Below are positions 10,804 through 18,014 of a DNA stretch of 64,000 nucleotides, piece after piece. This DNA comes from Terriglobia bacterium (GTDB lineage: Bacteria > Acidobacteriota > Terriglobia > Terriglobales > Acidobacteriaceae). Below the pieces are notes generated by a model. It was not told the DNA's origin. It worked only from the letters and a program-made list of their open reading frames with translations, and did no database searches. Numbering within the stretch: the stretch's first letter is position 1; each line of letters starts with the position of its first letter. Made by a program: the position numbers and the translations under genes. The stretch lies in assembly GCA_020073165.1 (NCBI GenBank), contig JAIQFP010000001.1, forward strand, positions 186,001 to 250,000, read 5' to 3'.

Positions 10804-10957
10804 TCGGCTCGCCTTCTGCCCAAACCCAAGCCCGGATGCTATATTCTTGCTTGGTGTCCCAGCACTCTTATTCCCTGTGGTCCGAGGATTGCCCCCGGAG
10901 TTCAAAGGGCTGAATGCTGACTGCTGAGTGCTGACTGCTACTCTAGAGAGGCGAACT

Positions 10958-11434
10958 GTGAAAGGCGATGCCAAAGTCATAGCCGTACTCAACCAGGTGC
11001 TGAAGGCGGAACTGACCGCAATCAACCAATATTTTCTGCACGCCGAAATGTGCGAGAACTGGGGCTACCACAAGCTGGCCAAGCACACTCGCGGGGAGTC
11101 CATCGAGGAGATGCAGCATGCCGAGAAGCTAATGGAACGCATTCTGCTGCTCGACGGCACTCCGAACATGAGCGACTACTTCAAGATCAACATTGGACCG
11201 AACGTGAAGGCGCAGCTGGAGAACGATCTGCAGGTGGAGTACGACGCGGTCAAGCGCCTGAACGCCGGCATCGAGACCTGCGTCAACGCGGGGGACAACG
11301 GTTCGCGTGACTTGCTGGAAGAGATCCTGACCGACGAGGAAGAACACATCGATTATCTCGAGGGGCAACTGCACGCCATCGCGGAGATGGGGATCGAGAA
11401 TTACCTGGCACAGCAGTTGGAAGAGAAAAAGTAG
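10958..11434 (+). CDS. bfr: Bacterioferritin
   Basis: Heme-containing iron-storage ferritin that oxidises Fe(II) and stores it as mineral in a 24-mer. The ferroxidase ligands are all in register: E18, E51, H54, E94, E127 and H130; the heme-ligand Met is at position 52. I chose GTG 10958 (AGAGAGG upstream) because it gives VKGDAKVI and the standard 158 residues; the frame opens 10 codons earlier in repeat sequence. It stands alone between the LuxR-type gene and tRNA-Ser. Its leader contains imperfect GAGTGCTGA repeats (about 10,915-10,945). Confidence 0.95.
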   Translation: MKGDAKVIAVLNQVLKAELTAINQYFLHAEMCENWGYHKLAKHTRGESIEEMQHAEKLMERILLLDGTPNMSDYFKINIGPNVKAQLENDLQVEYDAVKRLNAGIETCVNAGDNGSRDLLEEILTDEEEHIDYLEGQLHAIAEMGIENYLAQQLEEKK

Positions 11435-11518
11435 CGAGTTGCGAGTGCCGGGTTGCGAGTACCGAGTGGGAGTCCAACCCCTGGCTGCTCACTTCCCGCT
11501 ACTCACGACTCGCACCAC

Positions 11519-11608
11519 GGAGAGATGGCCGAGTGGCTGAAGGCGCACGCTTGGAAAGCGTGTTTACTCGAAAGGGTAACGTGGGTTCGAATCCCACTCT
11601 CTCCGCCA
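11519..11608 (+). tRNA. tRNA-Ser (anticodon GGA)
   Basis: Acceptor stem GGAGAGA (11519-11525) pairs perfectly with TCTCTCC (11598-11604), followed by the discriminator G and encoded CCA. The anticodon loop TTGGAAA (anticodon GGA, 11553-11555) is closed by CACGC/GCGTG, and a long variable arm identifies serine. The T-arm GGTTCGAATCC is canonical. Its 3' end is the attachment site of the integrated element that follows. Confidence 0.97.
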
Positions 11609-11616
11609 GTTTTTCA
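11586..11616. repeat. attL: tRNA-Ser 3' end
   Basis: A 31-bp core beginning TTCGAATCCCACTCTCTCC and ending CCAGTTTTTCA. It includes the last 23 nt of the tRNA and contains the integrase stop codon (TGA on the minus strand, 11614-11616). Confidence 0.85.
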
Positions 11617-12756
11617 ATCGGTTGATATGTGTTCCATGCCACCCCCCGTGCTGTTAACCGCCAATCGGGCCACTTTGCCACTCGCCACTGTCATTTCGTC
11701 GGTCACCACGTCCCCGTAAACGTTCATCGTGGTGCGGATGTCCGCATGGCGCATTAGCTTTTGCTGAACGGCCAATGAAGTGCCCCCGGCATCAAGCCAA
11801 GAGCGATACGTATGGCGTAGCGTGTGCGTGCCGAAAGCCCCGAGCCCGGCTGCTATAGCCACATCTCTAAACACGCGCCATGTACGTGGATAAGACCATG
11901 GCAGCCGCCCAAGTTGCACCGGCGAAGCGAAGATCCAGTCGGTGGGGTCGGCAAACTGCGTTACTGACTTCCATGCTTGCAACGTGGCTACGATCTCGGG
12001 GGCCAGTGGCAGCGCTTTCCGTGACCCCGCGGTCTTCACGTCCCCCACCCGTCCGGTCACTATGCCACGCTCAACGAGCAGCTTGCAGTTGAGCCAATCC
12101 ACATCAGACCATCTCAACGCCAGACACTCGCTGATGCGGAGTCCAAGTGAGACGCACAGCAACGCGACGGTGCCGAACGGCTCCCGCAGTCGGACAACGA
12201 ACTGCCGGAACTCTTCTACCGTCAAGCTACGCGGTTGTTTTGTTCGCTTGGATGCCCCCCGCACTGTGACAAGTTCCATGGGGTTGCGCCCCACGGGGAC
12301 AGATCCCGACCACATCGCAAAATCCCACAGCCGTCTCAATAGTGCCCGAATCTCCGCTTTACTCTTGGGTGCCAGTGTCAGAGATCCAAGCCATAGCTCT
12401 ACGGGACGGGCTTGCACATCGGTTATCAGACCAGCCCCCCAGCGTGGCAGAACGTACAGCCGTATCCAAACTTCATACGACCGGCGGGTGCTGTATCGGG
12501 TTGGCATTTTTTCAGCCCGGTAGCTATCTACGAGAAGAGCCACGGTTGGCAGACGAAGATTGGTTTTCATCTGCTGGGTGGCCGTCCGTAGCTCCCCCCG
12601 TAGAATTTGAGCGGCTTCCCACGCCGCGGTCTTGGTTTGATGGCGGCCAAGTGATCGACTCTTATGCTTGCCGTCTTCCCACCAAAAGAACTGCCAGATT
12701 TTGCTTCTACGATCTAGCGCGATACTGCCCGTGGTGCTTTTACTCTTCCGTCGCAT
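11614..12756 (-). CDS. int: Tyrosine recombinase (integrase)
   Basis: Site-specific recombinase that inserts and excises the element at tRNA-Ser. The 380-residue protein has an N-terminal arm-binding/SAM-like region and a C-terminal catalytic domain with the Arg of GLRISECLALRW, the HTLRHTY box (HxxR) and the terminal Tyr in MRHADIRTTMNVYG. ATG 12756 is preferred to the upstream 12789 because GGAGAG lies 4-9 nt upstream and the frame then overlaps xis by only 17 nt. It lies next to the tRNA, as is usual for tRNA-integrating islands. Its last codons and stop run into the attL core. Confidence 0.93.
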   Translation of the reverse strand: MRRKSKSTTGSIALDRRSKIWQFFWWEDGKHKSRSLGRHQTKTAAWEAAQILRGELRTATQQMKTNLRLPTVALLVDSYRAEKMPTRYSTRRSYEVWIRLYVLPRWGAGLITDVQARPVELWLGSLTLAPKSKAEIRALLRRLWDFAMWSGSVPVGRNPMELVTVRGASKRTKQPRSLTVEEFRQFVVRLREPFGTVALLCVSLGLRISECLALRWSDVDWLNCKLLVERGIVTGRVGDVKTAGSRKALPLAPEIVATLQAWKSVTQFADPTDWIFASPVQLGRLPWSYPRTWRVFRDVAIAAGLGAFGTHTLRHTYRSWLDAGGTSLAVQQKLMRHADIRTTMNVYGDVVTDEMTVASGKVARLAVNSTGGGMEHISTD

Positions 12757-12973
12757 TGAACTCTCCGTTCGTTGCAGCGGATGGCACACCCATAATAGCA
12801 GCGTCTAATTCACTGGCCAAGAATCTCCACGTGACTCTCTGACAGCCGGACAGCCGGTGGGCGGGGATGCGCCCGGTCTTGGCCCATTCCAGCACCGTGC
12901 GGTGCCCGACTTTCAGATACGCGGCAGTCTCTTTAGCCGTCATCCAATCGGTAGTATGTGGTTGGGCGCTCAT
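12740..12973 (-). CDS. xis: Excisionase-family helix-turn-helix protein
   Basis: A 77-residue DNA-binding protein of the MerR-like excisionase family: WMTAKETAAYLKVGHRTVLE followed by the wing WAKTGRIPAHRL. It probably directs the integrase towards excision or, like AlpA in satellites, regulates element genes. The start at 12973 overlaps the upstream stop as ATGA, and its end overlaps the integrase start. This tight coupling puts excision functions at the end of the element's transcript. Confidence 0.85.
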   Translation of the reverse strand: MSAQPHTTDWMTAKETAAYLKVGHRTVLEWAKTGRIPAHRLSGCQRVTWRFLASELDAAIMGVPSAATNGEFNATEE

Positions 12974-13494
12974 CTTTTCACCGGCGCTTGCTCCCGTGCC
13001 CACTGGTCCGCTGTGGTCTTCATGCGGATGTCATCTACAGCACGTCGAAGCAATGGAGCTACGGCGGGGTTGCTTACGATGAACGGCCGGGCAAACACGA
13101 GCGACTGCTTTTTCTCCCGGTCCCAAACGGCAACTACCAGTCCGATGGTGACGTATTTCTTATGAAAGTCGGCGGCTGCCATCAGTAACTCAAAATCTTT
13201 CTGATGGTCCGACGTGATTTGGTAAAATTTCCCACGTGGTTGGGCGAAGTCCGGGTCAGTTCCGATCATGTACACCGCGCCGTCTTCTGGGGGCAGCTTC
13301 TCTCGTTCCATGTGGCGGGACAACTTAGCCGCCAGTGTTGAGCCCATGGCGAAGTACTCCAGCACGCTACGGGCCAAATCGTTCTTTCGCTTGGGACCGG
13401 CCATGAGCGCCCAAGAGACAGCTTCGGCTTTACTCCGCTGCTTTCGCATTGCCGCTGCGCCCCGCACCGTCATTTGTTTTCGCGTCAGTGCCAT
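12970..13494 (-). CDS. Conserved element protein, paralogue A (unknown function)
   Basis: 174 residues, function unknown. It is clearly paralogous to the protein at 20573-21064 of the same element: both share GPKRKxDL, LEYFAxG, LPxEDGxVYxIxxDPD, IGLVVxxWDREK and VFARPFIVSNPAVA. The last block is encoded by a 32-bp stretch identical in the two genes (13061-13092 and 20637-20668), although the rest is diverged. No helix-turn-helix or catalytic motif is obvious. One copy is the first gene of the element and the other sits next to excisionase, so a regulatory or packaging role is possible but unproven. Confidence 0.7.
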   Translation of the reverse strand: MALTRKQMTVRGAAAMRKQRSKAEAVSWALMAGPKRKNDLARSVLEYFAMGSTLAAKLSRHMEREKLPPEDGAVYMIGTDPDFAQPRGKFYQITSDHQKDFELLMAAADFHKKYVTIGLVVAVWDREKKQSLVFARPFIVSNPAVAPLLRRAVDDIRMKTTADQWAREQAPVKR

Positions 13495-13497
13495 GGT

Positions 13498-13680
13498 CTA
13501 ACTCCCATCCACGTTGGGGAAGCACACTGCACACGGTGCGTGTATCACCGTCTTGCCGTCCCCGGCGTCCACTTCTGTCCGCTTCTTGAACTGCCCGTGC
13601 TGACAAAAAGTCTGCTGGGGTGGCTCGGCACCGGCTTGCAACCGGGCGATCTGTTGTTGGCGGGTCTCTCGGATCTTCAT
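13498..13680 (-). CDS. Small Cys/His protein of the element
   Basis: 60 residues, unrecognised. A basic, Gln-rich N-terminus is followed by FCQHGQF and APCAVCF, four potential zinc ligands in a C-x-H/C-x2-C arrangement. Its ATG overlaps the terS-1 stop as ATGA, and only 3 nt separate its stop from the next start, so it is translated as part of the same operon. Confidence 0.6.
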   Translation of the reverse strand: MKIRETRQQQIARLQAGAEPPQQTFCQHGQFKKRTEVDAGDGKTVIHAPCAVCFPNVDGS

Positions 13681-14156
13681 GTCTCTTCCCCGTCGGGTAT
13701 CACTTCATATGTATTCCCATCGGCGTCCGGGGGTGCGAGTACATCGTCCAACGTCCGCGTCCGCTCTTTGCGTTCGGTGGGATTGACTGGCCCGTTGCTC
13801 CGGGATCTTGGCGTCAGCCCAAGCTGCCACAGCACCCGTGCCAATTTTTCGTTCAATCGGGCGGTATCGTCTACGGCCGGGTGAAGCTTCTGGACCCCGG
13901 TCTTGCTGACGGTATAACGTCCATCCGCTTGAATGTGGCCCCACGCCGTGTCCAGATCGGCCATCAGCTTGGCGGCCATGGACACGATGGCCCGGTCTCC
14001 GGGAATCAGCACAACCCCCGAGCGCTCCATCTCGTCAATGAGCCGGTCCCAGTGGCCGGATGCCCCCGCGCTCAAGTTGCCGGGTTTGTCGGGTGCCCCC
14101 GGCGTCAGCGCGGGACTCTCCGGCCGCTCCAATTTAGACCCCAATTTTCGACTCAT
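13677..14156 (-). CDS. P27-family terminase small subunit, copy 1
   Basis: 159 residues. The pattern of a P27-type small terminase is visible: PGNLSAGASGHWDRLIDEME, a central DLDTAWGHI helix, then ARLNEKLARVLWQLGLTPRSR. Such proteins recognise phage DNA ends and recruit the large subunit for packaging. It is a diverged paralogue of 16990-17451. I chose ATG 14156 (GGGG upstream) because it aligns with the start of that paralogue. No large subunit is encoded nearby, which suggests redirection of a helper phage's packaging motor. A 386-nt repeat-rich non-coding region lies directly upstream. Confidence 0.72.
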   Translation of the reverse strand: MSRKLGSKLERPESPALTPGAPDKPGNLSAGASGHWDRLIDEMERSGVVLIPGDRAIVSMAAKLMADLDTAWGHIQADGRYTVSKTGVQKLHPAVDDTARLNEKLARVLWQLGLTPRSRSNGPVNPTERKERTRTLDDVLAPPDADGNTYEVIPDGEET

Positions 14157-14174
14157 AACAACCCCGTTTCCCAT

Positions 14175-14560
14175 CGGTTTCAGTGGCCGGATGCGCCATT
14201 TAACCCACCGGACTGTGTCAAAAATGACACACTAAAATGTTTTGTTCATGTAAAGTTACATACGACGGGCTCTTGTAAGTCATTCATTCTAGAGATTTTA
14301 ACCCCCCACCCCCACCCGTAAGTGAACGTGGTCTATCGTGTTGATTCCATTACACATCCACCCCCGTACTGTGGCGGCCCGGCTCCCCGGCTGCCCAAAC
14401 CACGTGTCTAATAGAATCAACAACATGTACACCGGAACGGCCACACCCCAAAGTGTTTTAACTTTTTTGGTTGACTCTCCATGGTTCTATCTCTCTAGAG
14501 AACTGTTGGGTGTGGCCGTACGGGTGTACCGGGAATCCCCAGCCCCCGGCCCGGCCATGC
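14175..14560. other. Non-coding region with nested inverted repeats
   Basis: This 386-nt gap is the only long gene-free stretch inside the element. It holds four dyads. TGTGTCA/TGACACA is at 14214-14231 (4-nt spacer). ATGTAA/TTACAT is at 14248-14261 (2-nt spacer). GTTGATTCCATTA (14340-14352) faces TAATAGAATCAAC (14409-14421) with one mismatch. A 24-nt arm at 14427-14450 faces one at 14506-14529 with three mismatches. The two proximal dyads could be operators for the terS-1/xis/int transcript. The distal pair could be a replication origin, a packaging (cos/pac) site or a structured RNA. None of these roles can be decided from sequence alone. Confidence 0.6.
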
Positions 14561-14758
14561 TCATGACCCGCCACCCGCGGTATTCTCCCGATCCCGCTTC
14601 TCCCGATCCATCTTCGCCCGGAGTCTGGCTTGGCTCCGACAGAACTTACCGCAGTAGCCGTCTCTACGTTCGCCCGGCCCGCGAATGATTAGCTCACCAC
14701 AACGTAAGCACATCTCCACATCCGGCTTATCCCCGCGTGTGGGTGTGATGGTCTTCAT
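14561..14758 (-). CDS. Small zinc-ribbon protein
   Basis: 65 residues with a likely zinc site CLRCGEL and CGKFC (CxxC and CxxxC, 15 residues apart), followed by a basic, highly charged helix. Small proteins like this are common in phage genomes next to HNH and terminase genes; the role is unknown. ATG 14758 overlaps the stop of the upstream gene as ATGA. It is the last gene before the non-coding region. Confidence 0.6.
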   Translation of the reverse strand: MKTITPTRGDKPDVEMCLRCGELIIRGPGERRDGYCGKFCRSQARLRAKMDREKRDRENTAGGGS

Positions 14759-15393
14759 GGTGTCTTGTCCCCCAGCTTCTCCCGCCACTCCGGGTCCAGA
14801 TAGATCCCGCACTTCCACAACTCACCGCCCACGGGGATGAGCACGTACCCCCGGCCACTCCCCCCCGATGTGTCCATCGTCACCGTCACATCTGGTTTAC
14901 CCGTTTCATCCATTGCCACGTCTCGCTGGTCTACAACCACTTGGATTTTAACTTTTGGGTCTTTACGCGTTGTGAACGCATCATGCGCTCGGATGGCCGT
15001 CAGCGTTCGCTCTTCGGGGTTGGCCATGACGATCACCACGGGCACGTTGAAAAACTTCTCGACCAGCCGGTACGTATGCAACGCTCCGGCGTCAATCAAC
15101 CCCGTGTCCGCATACATGGGGTCGTGCCACTTCACATCCACCAGCGAGACCACATGCTCCCGGTGATTGGCCAGAATGAAGTCCGGCACCCAGCGTAAAC
15201 GGTTGGCCCGTCCAGTGTGGTCTTTGAACTGGCCCAGCTCTTTCACAATTGCCGGTAAAAACAGTGATGGGTTGTTTAGATTCTGAACGGTGTGAACGCC
15301 CGGTTGCCCGTGCTCCCGCACCACCCGCTCAAAGAACGCTTCCGCTTCTTTGCCGGATTTTTCCCGCCCGGCGTAATCATCGTGATTGCTCAT
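14755..15393 (-). CDS. Candidate PD-(D/E)XK nuclease
   Basis: 212 residues, not assigned to a named family by me. A PD-(D/E)XK-like active site can be read: a helix with Glu (GKEAEAFFERVV), then WVPDFIL and, 12 residues later, VDVKWHDP, giving PD-xn-DxK. The following DAGALHTY and FFNVPVVIVMANPEE resemble the core strands of such folds. I infer a DNA endonuclease or Holliday-junction-resolvase-like enzyme serving element replication, packaging or interference. Start 15393 has GGAG 6 nt upstream; ATG 15405, which directly follows the preceding stop, is the alternative. Confidence 0.55.
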   Translation of the reverse strand: MSNHDDYAGREKSGKEAEAFFERVVREHGQPGVHTVQNLNNPSLFLPAIVKELGQFKDHTGRANRLRWVPDFILANHREHVVSLVDVKWHDPMYADTGLIDAGALHTYRLVEKFFNVPVVIVMANPEERTLTAIRAHDAFTTRKDPKVKIQVVVDQRDVAMDETGKPDVTVTMDTSGGSGRGYVLIPVGGELWKCGIYLDPEWREKLGDKTP

Positions 15394-15405
15394 CAACGTC
15401 TCCAT

Positions 15406-15834
15406 TCAATTCCACGTCCGAATCTCACCATACGGAACGAAAAACTGTGGCGGCCCCCCCGTTGGACAGCGGCCATCGTCTTCATGTTCGTCATAAGTGG
15501 CCCCACACTCGCAAACGTCAGTGGGCTTGAACGTCCGCACCGTTTTGTCCGGTTGCAATATCCATTCGTCTCCCACCCGTGCGTAGAAGCCCGCTGGACC
15601 ATTGAAACTCACGGGAATGCCCGCACGGTCTTGGCTCAAGCGCATCACGGCCCAACCACCGGCCCCGCCGTCACCGGCACCGCCGTTCAATCCCGCGCAC
15701 TCGGAGCAAGCAGCACTTTTCACCAGTCCCGACTGAATCTTACCGTCAACCACTTGGTCCCCGATCAAGAGCACGTCGGGGCGCTGGCCAGCGTACACGT
15801 GACTGCACACGATAATTAAGCGGTTGCGGTCCAT
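15406..15834 (-). CDS. Hypothetical element protein with Cys clusters
   Basis: 142 residues, unrecognised. The middle holds CSECAGLNGGAGDGGAGG and the C-terminal part CECGATYDEHEDDGRC, both possible metal-binding knuckles. Its ATG lies 1 nt after the stop of the preceding small gene, so it belongs to the same translationally coupled chain. Confidence 0.55.
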   Translation of the reverse strand: MDRNRLIIVCSHVYAGQRPDVLLIGDQVVDGKIQSGLVKSAACSECAGLNGGAGDGGAGGWAVMRLSQDRAGIPVSFNGPAGFYARVGDEWILQPDKTVRTFKPTDVCECGATYDEHEDDGRCPTGGPPQFFVPYGEIRTWN

Positions 15835-15835
15835 T

Positions 15836-16045
15836 TCAGTTCACCGTCCGGCCGGTCTCATCCCCGTTCAAGCAGTACGTACACAAGACGCCACACATCC
15901 CAATGCCATGGAGCGCCAACGCCGTCGCGTCCCGCTTGAAGCCCGTCTCTGCCATGCCCATTCGCACCAGCACCCAAGTGATCGCGTTGATCTCCAGATC
16001 GGAGAAGCCCAGCGATTCCAATCGGGCTTGATAATCTTCGTGCAT
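15836..16045 (-). CDS. Hypothetical small element protein
   Basis: 69 residues, unrecognised, mostly helical, with a C-terminal MCGVLCTYC cluster. Its ATG immediately follows the HNH stop (TGAATG), which supports expression even though no family can be named. Confidence 0.5.
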   Translation of the reverse strand: MHEDYQARLESLGFSDLEINAITWVLVRMGMAETGFKRDATALALHGIGMCGVLCTYCLNGDETGRTVN

Positions 16046-16492
16046 TCAGAAACTCCACTTCTTCGCCGGCCGCCCCAACTCTACCCACGGCCCGCCGTTG
16101 GCAATATGCTTATCGTCTTCGATAGTTTTCAACCGATGGCACCCGGCGCACAGCGATTGCAGATTGCCCATGTCAAAGAACGCATTCTCGGGTATCAAGT
16201 TCTTTCCCCGGCGCATCTCTATGTATATCGCGGCCGGTATGTAATGGTCCGCAATCTCTGCCAGTTTCCCGCACCCCGTCTCGCACATCGGGAATCGCTG
16301 CTTCTGAAGCAGAGCAACGGTCGTCCAGCGTTTCGACTGGTATAAGTGCGCGTGCTTGTCCCGTGATGGCGTCGCCCCAACCGGCGCGTGCGATTTAATC
16401 CCATCATCCGCCACTGGCACACCCCGGCACTCGTCGCACTTACCCCGGTGAGAGTCCGGTAGTTTTGTCCCGCATCCCGAGCAAAGTCGCAT
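16046..16492 (-). CDS. HNH endonuclease
   Basis: 148 residues. An N-terminal zinc ribbon (CSGCGTKL with CDEC) is followed by the HNH core: a first His in ADHYIPA, then NLQSLCAGCHRLKT with the CxxC zinc knuckle and last His. HNH proteins beside small terminases cut or resolve DNA during packaging in cos-type phages, so this gene fits the satellite reading of the element. Start 16492 follows the previous stop by 3 nt. Confidence 0.85.
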   Translation of the reverse strand: MRLCSGCGTKLPDSHRGKCDECRGVPVADDGIKSHAPVGATPSRDKHAHLYQSKRWTTVALLQKQRFPMCETGCGKLAEIADHYIPAAIYIEMRRGKNLIPENAFFDMGNLQSLCAGCHRLKTIEDDKHIANGGPWVELGRPAKKWSF

Positions 16493-16495
16493 GAT

Positions 16496-16993
16496 TCAGT
16501 TCACCGTCCCCGAGTCCGAAGCCCCCCGGAGCATGGTCGCCCGGCGCACGATGTCATCCAAGTCCAACGTTGCAGCAATTCGCCGGACTTCATCGTAATG
16601 CGCTTTCAATGACGATATGGCGTCCGGCTGGTGGCCCGTTGGCTCACCCACCAGCGTCCACCAGATAAATTCCAGTCCCCAAGCCAGACACCGCACATCG
16701 TTGGCCCCGGTTGCTGCCATCTCTGCCACAGCACCCCGAAGCAACCCCGTAAAATTCGCCGTCTTGACTTTCTCCCGGCCGTGTTCCGTAATCGCCAACC
16801 CGCCGGGCTCCGGCACTTCCACCACGGAGCACACAAGATTCTCCGGCAGTCGAAACCACTTCCCAGCATCGGCGGCTAACTCTGCGGTCTCAAAATGTGT
16901 GGCGTCCGCGATGGTGTCCACTAGCTTGGCCCCACGATCAGCCGTGAACGTCATGTATTGCTTCCGGCACTCAATCACGTAAGTCATAGTCAT
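16496..16993 (-). CDS. Hypothetical element protein
   Basis: 165 residues, unrecognised. The frame opens far upstream inside terS-2, so I use ATG 16993, which overlaps the terS-2 stop as ATGA; ATG 16987 is also possible. The protein begins MTMTYVIECRKQYMTFTADR and has no clear catalytic motif. It lies between the second small terminase and HNH, so a role in packaging or DNA metabolism is a guess from position only. Confidence 0.5.
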   Translation of the reverse strand: MTMTYVIECRKQYMTFTADRGAKLVDTIADATHFETAELAADAGKWFRLPENLVCSVVEVPEPGGLAITEHGREKVKTANFTGLLRGAVAEMAATGANDVRCLAWGLEFIWWTLVGEPTGHQPDAISSLKAHYDEVRRIAATLDLDDIVRRATMLRGASDSGTVN

Positions 16994-17451
16994 TCCCCAT
17001 CTTCCGCGGACATCCGTTCTGCGGAGCCCGGTGACCCGTCGCCATCCAAAATGTCTTCCAACGACGGCTGCCCACCGTCCGGTTTTTCTGTGCCATGACG
17101 TTGCTGGGCTCGGGGTGTCAAGCCGAGCTGCCACAGCGCACGGGATAGCTTTTCGTTTAGCTTGGCCGTGTGCTCCACCGCTGGCGACATCTTCTCCACA
17201 CCCGTCCGGCTGACCGTGTAATAACCGTGTTCTTTGATGTGAGCCCACGCCATTGCCAGATCGGCCATGAGCGTGGCGGCTTGCGTAAGTGATGCACGAT
17301 ACGCTGGGATCAACGGGATTCCCGAGCGGGTCATCTCATCCACCAAACGGTCCCATTCCAACGAAGCCCGCGGAGACAATCCGCCCGGTTTCTCCGGTAC
17401 ACCGGGTATCAGATCCCCCCCGGCTGGTTGGCCGCCGCTTTTCTTGGACAT
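16990..17451 (-). CDS. P27-family terminase small subunit, copy 2
   Basis: 153 residues, paralogue of copy 1 at 13677-14156. Shared blocks include PEKPGGLSPRASLEWDRLVD, DLAMAWAHIKEHGYYTVSRT, then KLNEKLSRALWQLGLTPR. GGAG precedes ATG 17451. It heads a coupled chain of seven genes down to 14561 and is preceded by a perfect 26-bp palindrome at 17509-17534. Two such subunits in one element could recognise two different helper packaging sites, or one may act as an inhibitor. Confidence 0.72.
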   Translation of the reverse strand: MSKKSGGQPAGGDLIPGVPEKPGGLSPRASLEWDRLVDEMTRSGIPLIPAYRASLTQAATLMADLAMAWAHIKEHGYYTVSRTGVEKMSPAVEHTAKLNEKLSRALWQLGLTPRAQQRHGTEKPDGGQPSLEDILDGDGSPGSAERMSAEDGE

Positions 17452-17508
17452 AAATCACTCCGTTTCTCGCCGGTATGTGCCCGGCTGGCAATTCGCCCCG
17501 CGTACCCC

Positions 17509-17534
17509 GCCGTCCTCGCACGTGCGAGGACGGC
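17509..17534. repeat. Perfect 26-bp palindrome in the element
   Basis: Positions 17509-17521 are the exact reverse complement of 17522-17534. It lies in the 88-nt gap between the stop of the hypothetical gene at 17540 and the terS-2 start. No U-tract follows on the minus strand, so it is not a typical intrinsic terminator; an operator or RNA hairpin is possible. Confidence 0.7.
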
Positions 17535-17539
17535 CGGGA

Positions 17540-17971
17540 TCATATGGTCTTCTGCAATTCACGAAACGCAAGCGCCCGTGGGCTCACTGTCCGTCCGGGC
17601 TTGTCATATCGTCGCAACTGATTCGGATTTTTCGCAGCTCTTTTGCTCGCAGCTAACTTACGACTGGTTTCCATGGACGTGTGGGGGACAAGCAACCGGA
17701 CTTTCGGTGCCAACCAAACATCGGTTGAATCAAACATCTTGACGGCTTTACGTCCCACCCGGTCAATCGCGTAACGGACGAGCTTCTTACCCACTTTTCG
17801 CCACAAGACCGTGGCGGACACGTAAGTTTTCCAGCCCCACTGGTTCCGTGCGGCCGTGGCCAAGACACAGTGACCGCAATCCCCGCGCTTAGCTTGCTTG
17901 ACATCTTGGGGTGTGATCCGCAGTGTCTTGGGTCTGCGAGTGTCGTTTCTGTCGTAATTAGCGAATGCCAT
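17540..17971 (-). CDS. Hypothetical basic element protein
   Basis: 143 residues, very basic, unrecognised. It contains GDCGHCVLATAARNQWGWKT and ends in a Lys/Arg-rich stretch (RKLAASKRAAKNPNQLRRYD) that could bind nucleic acid. I prefer ATG 17971 (GGAG 9 nt upstream); 17986 is an alternative. It follows the primase gene by 43 nt. Confidence 0.5.
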   Translation of the reverse strand: MAFANYDRNDTRRPKTLRITPQDVKQAKRGDCGHCVLATAARNQWGWKTYVSATVLWRKVGKKLVRYAIDRVGRKAVKMFDSTDVWLAPKVRLLVPHTSMETSRKLAASKRAAKNPNQLRRYDKPGRTVSPRALAFRELQKTI

Positions 17972-18014
17972 ACTGCTGTACTCCATTTCTCGCCCGGCAA
18001 GCCCCGAACGTGGC

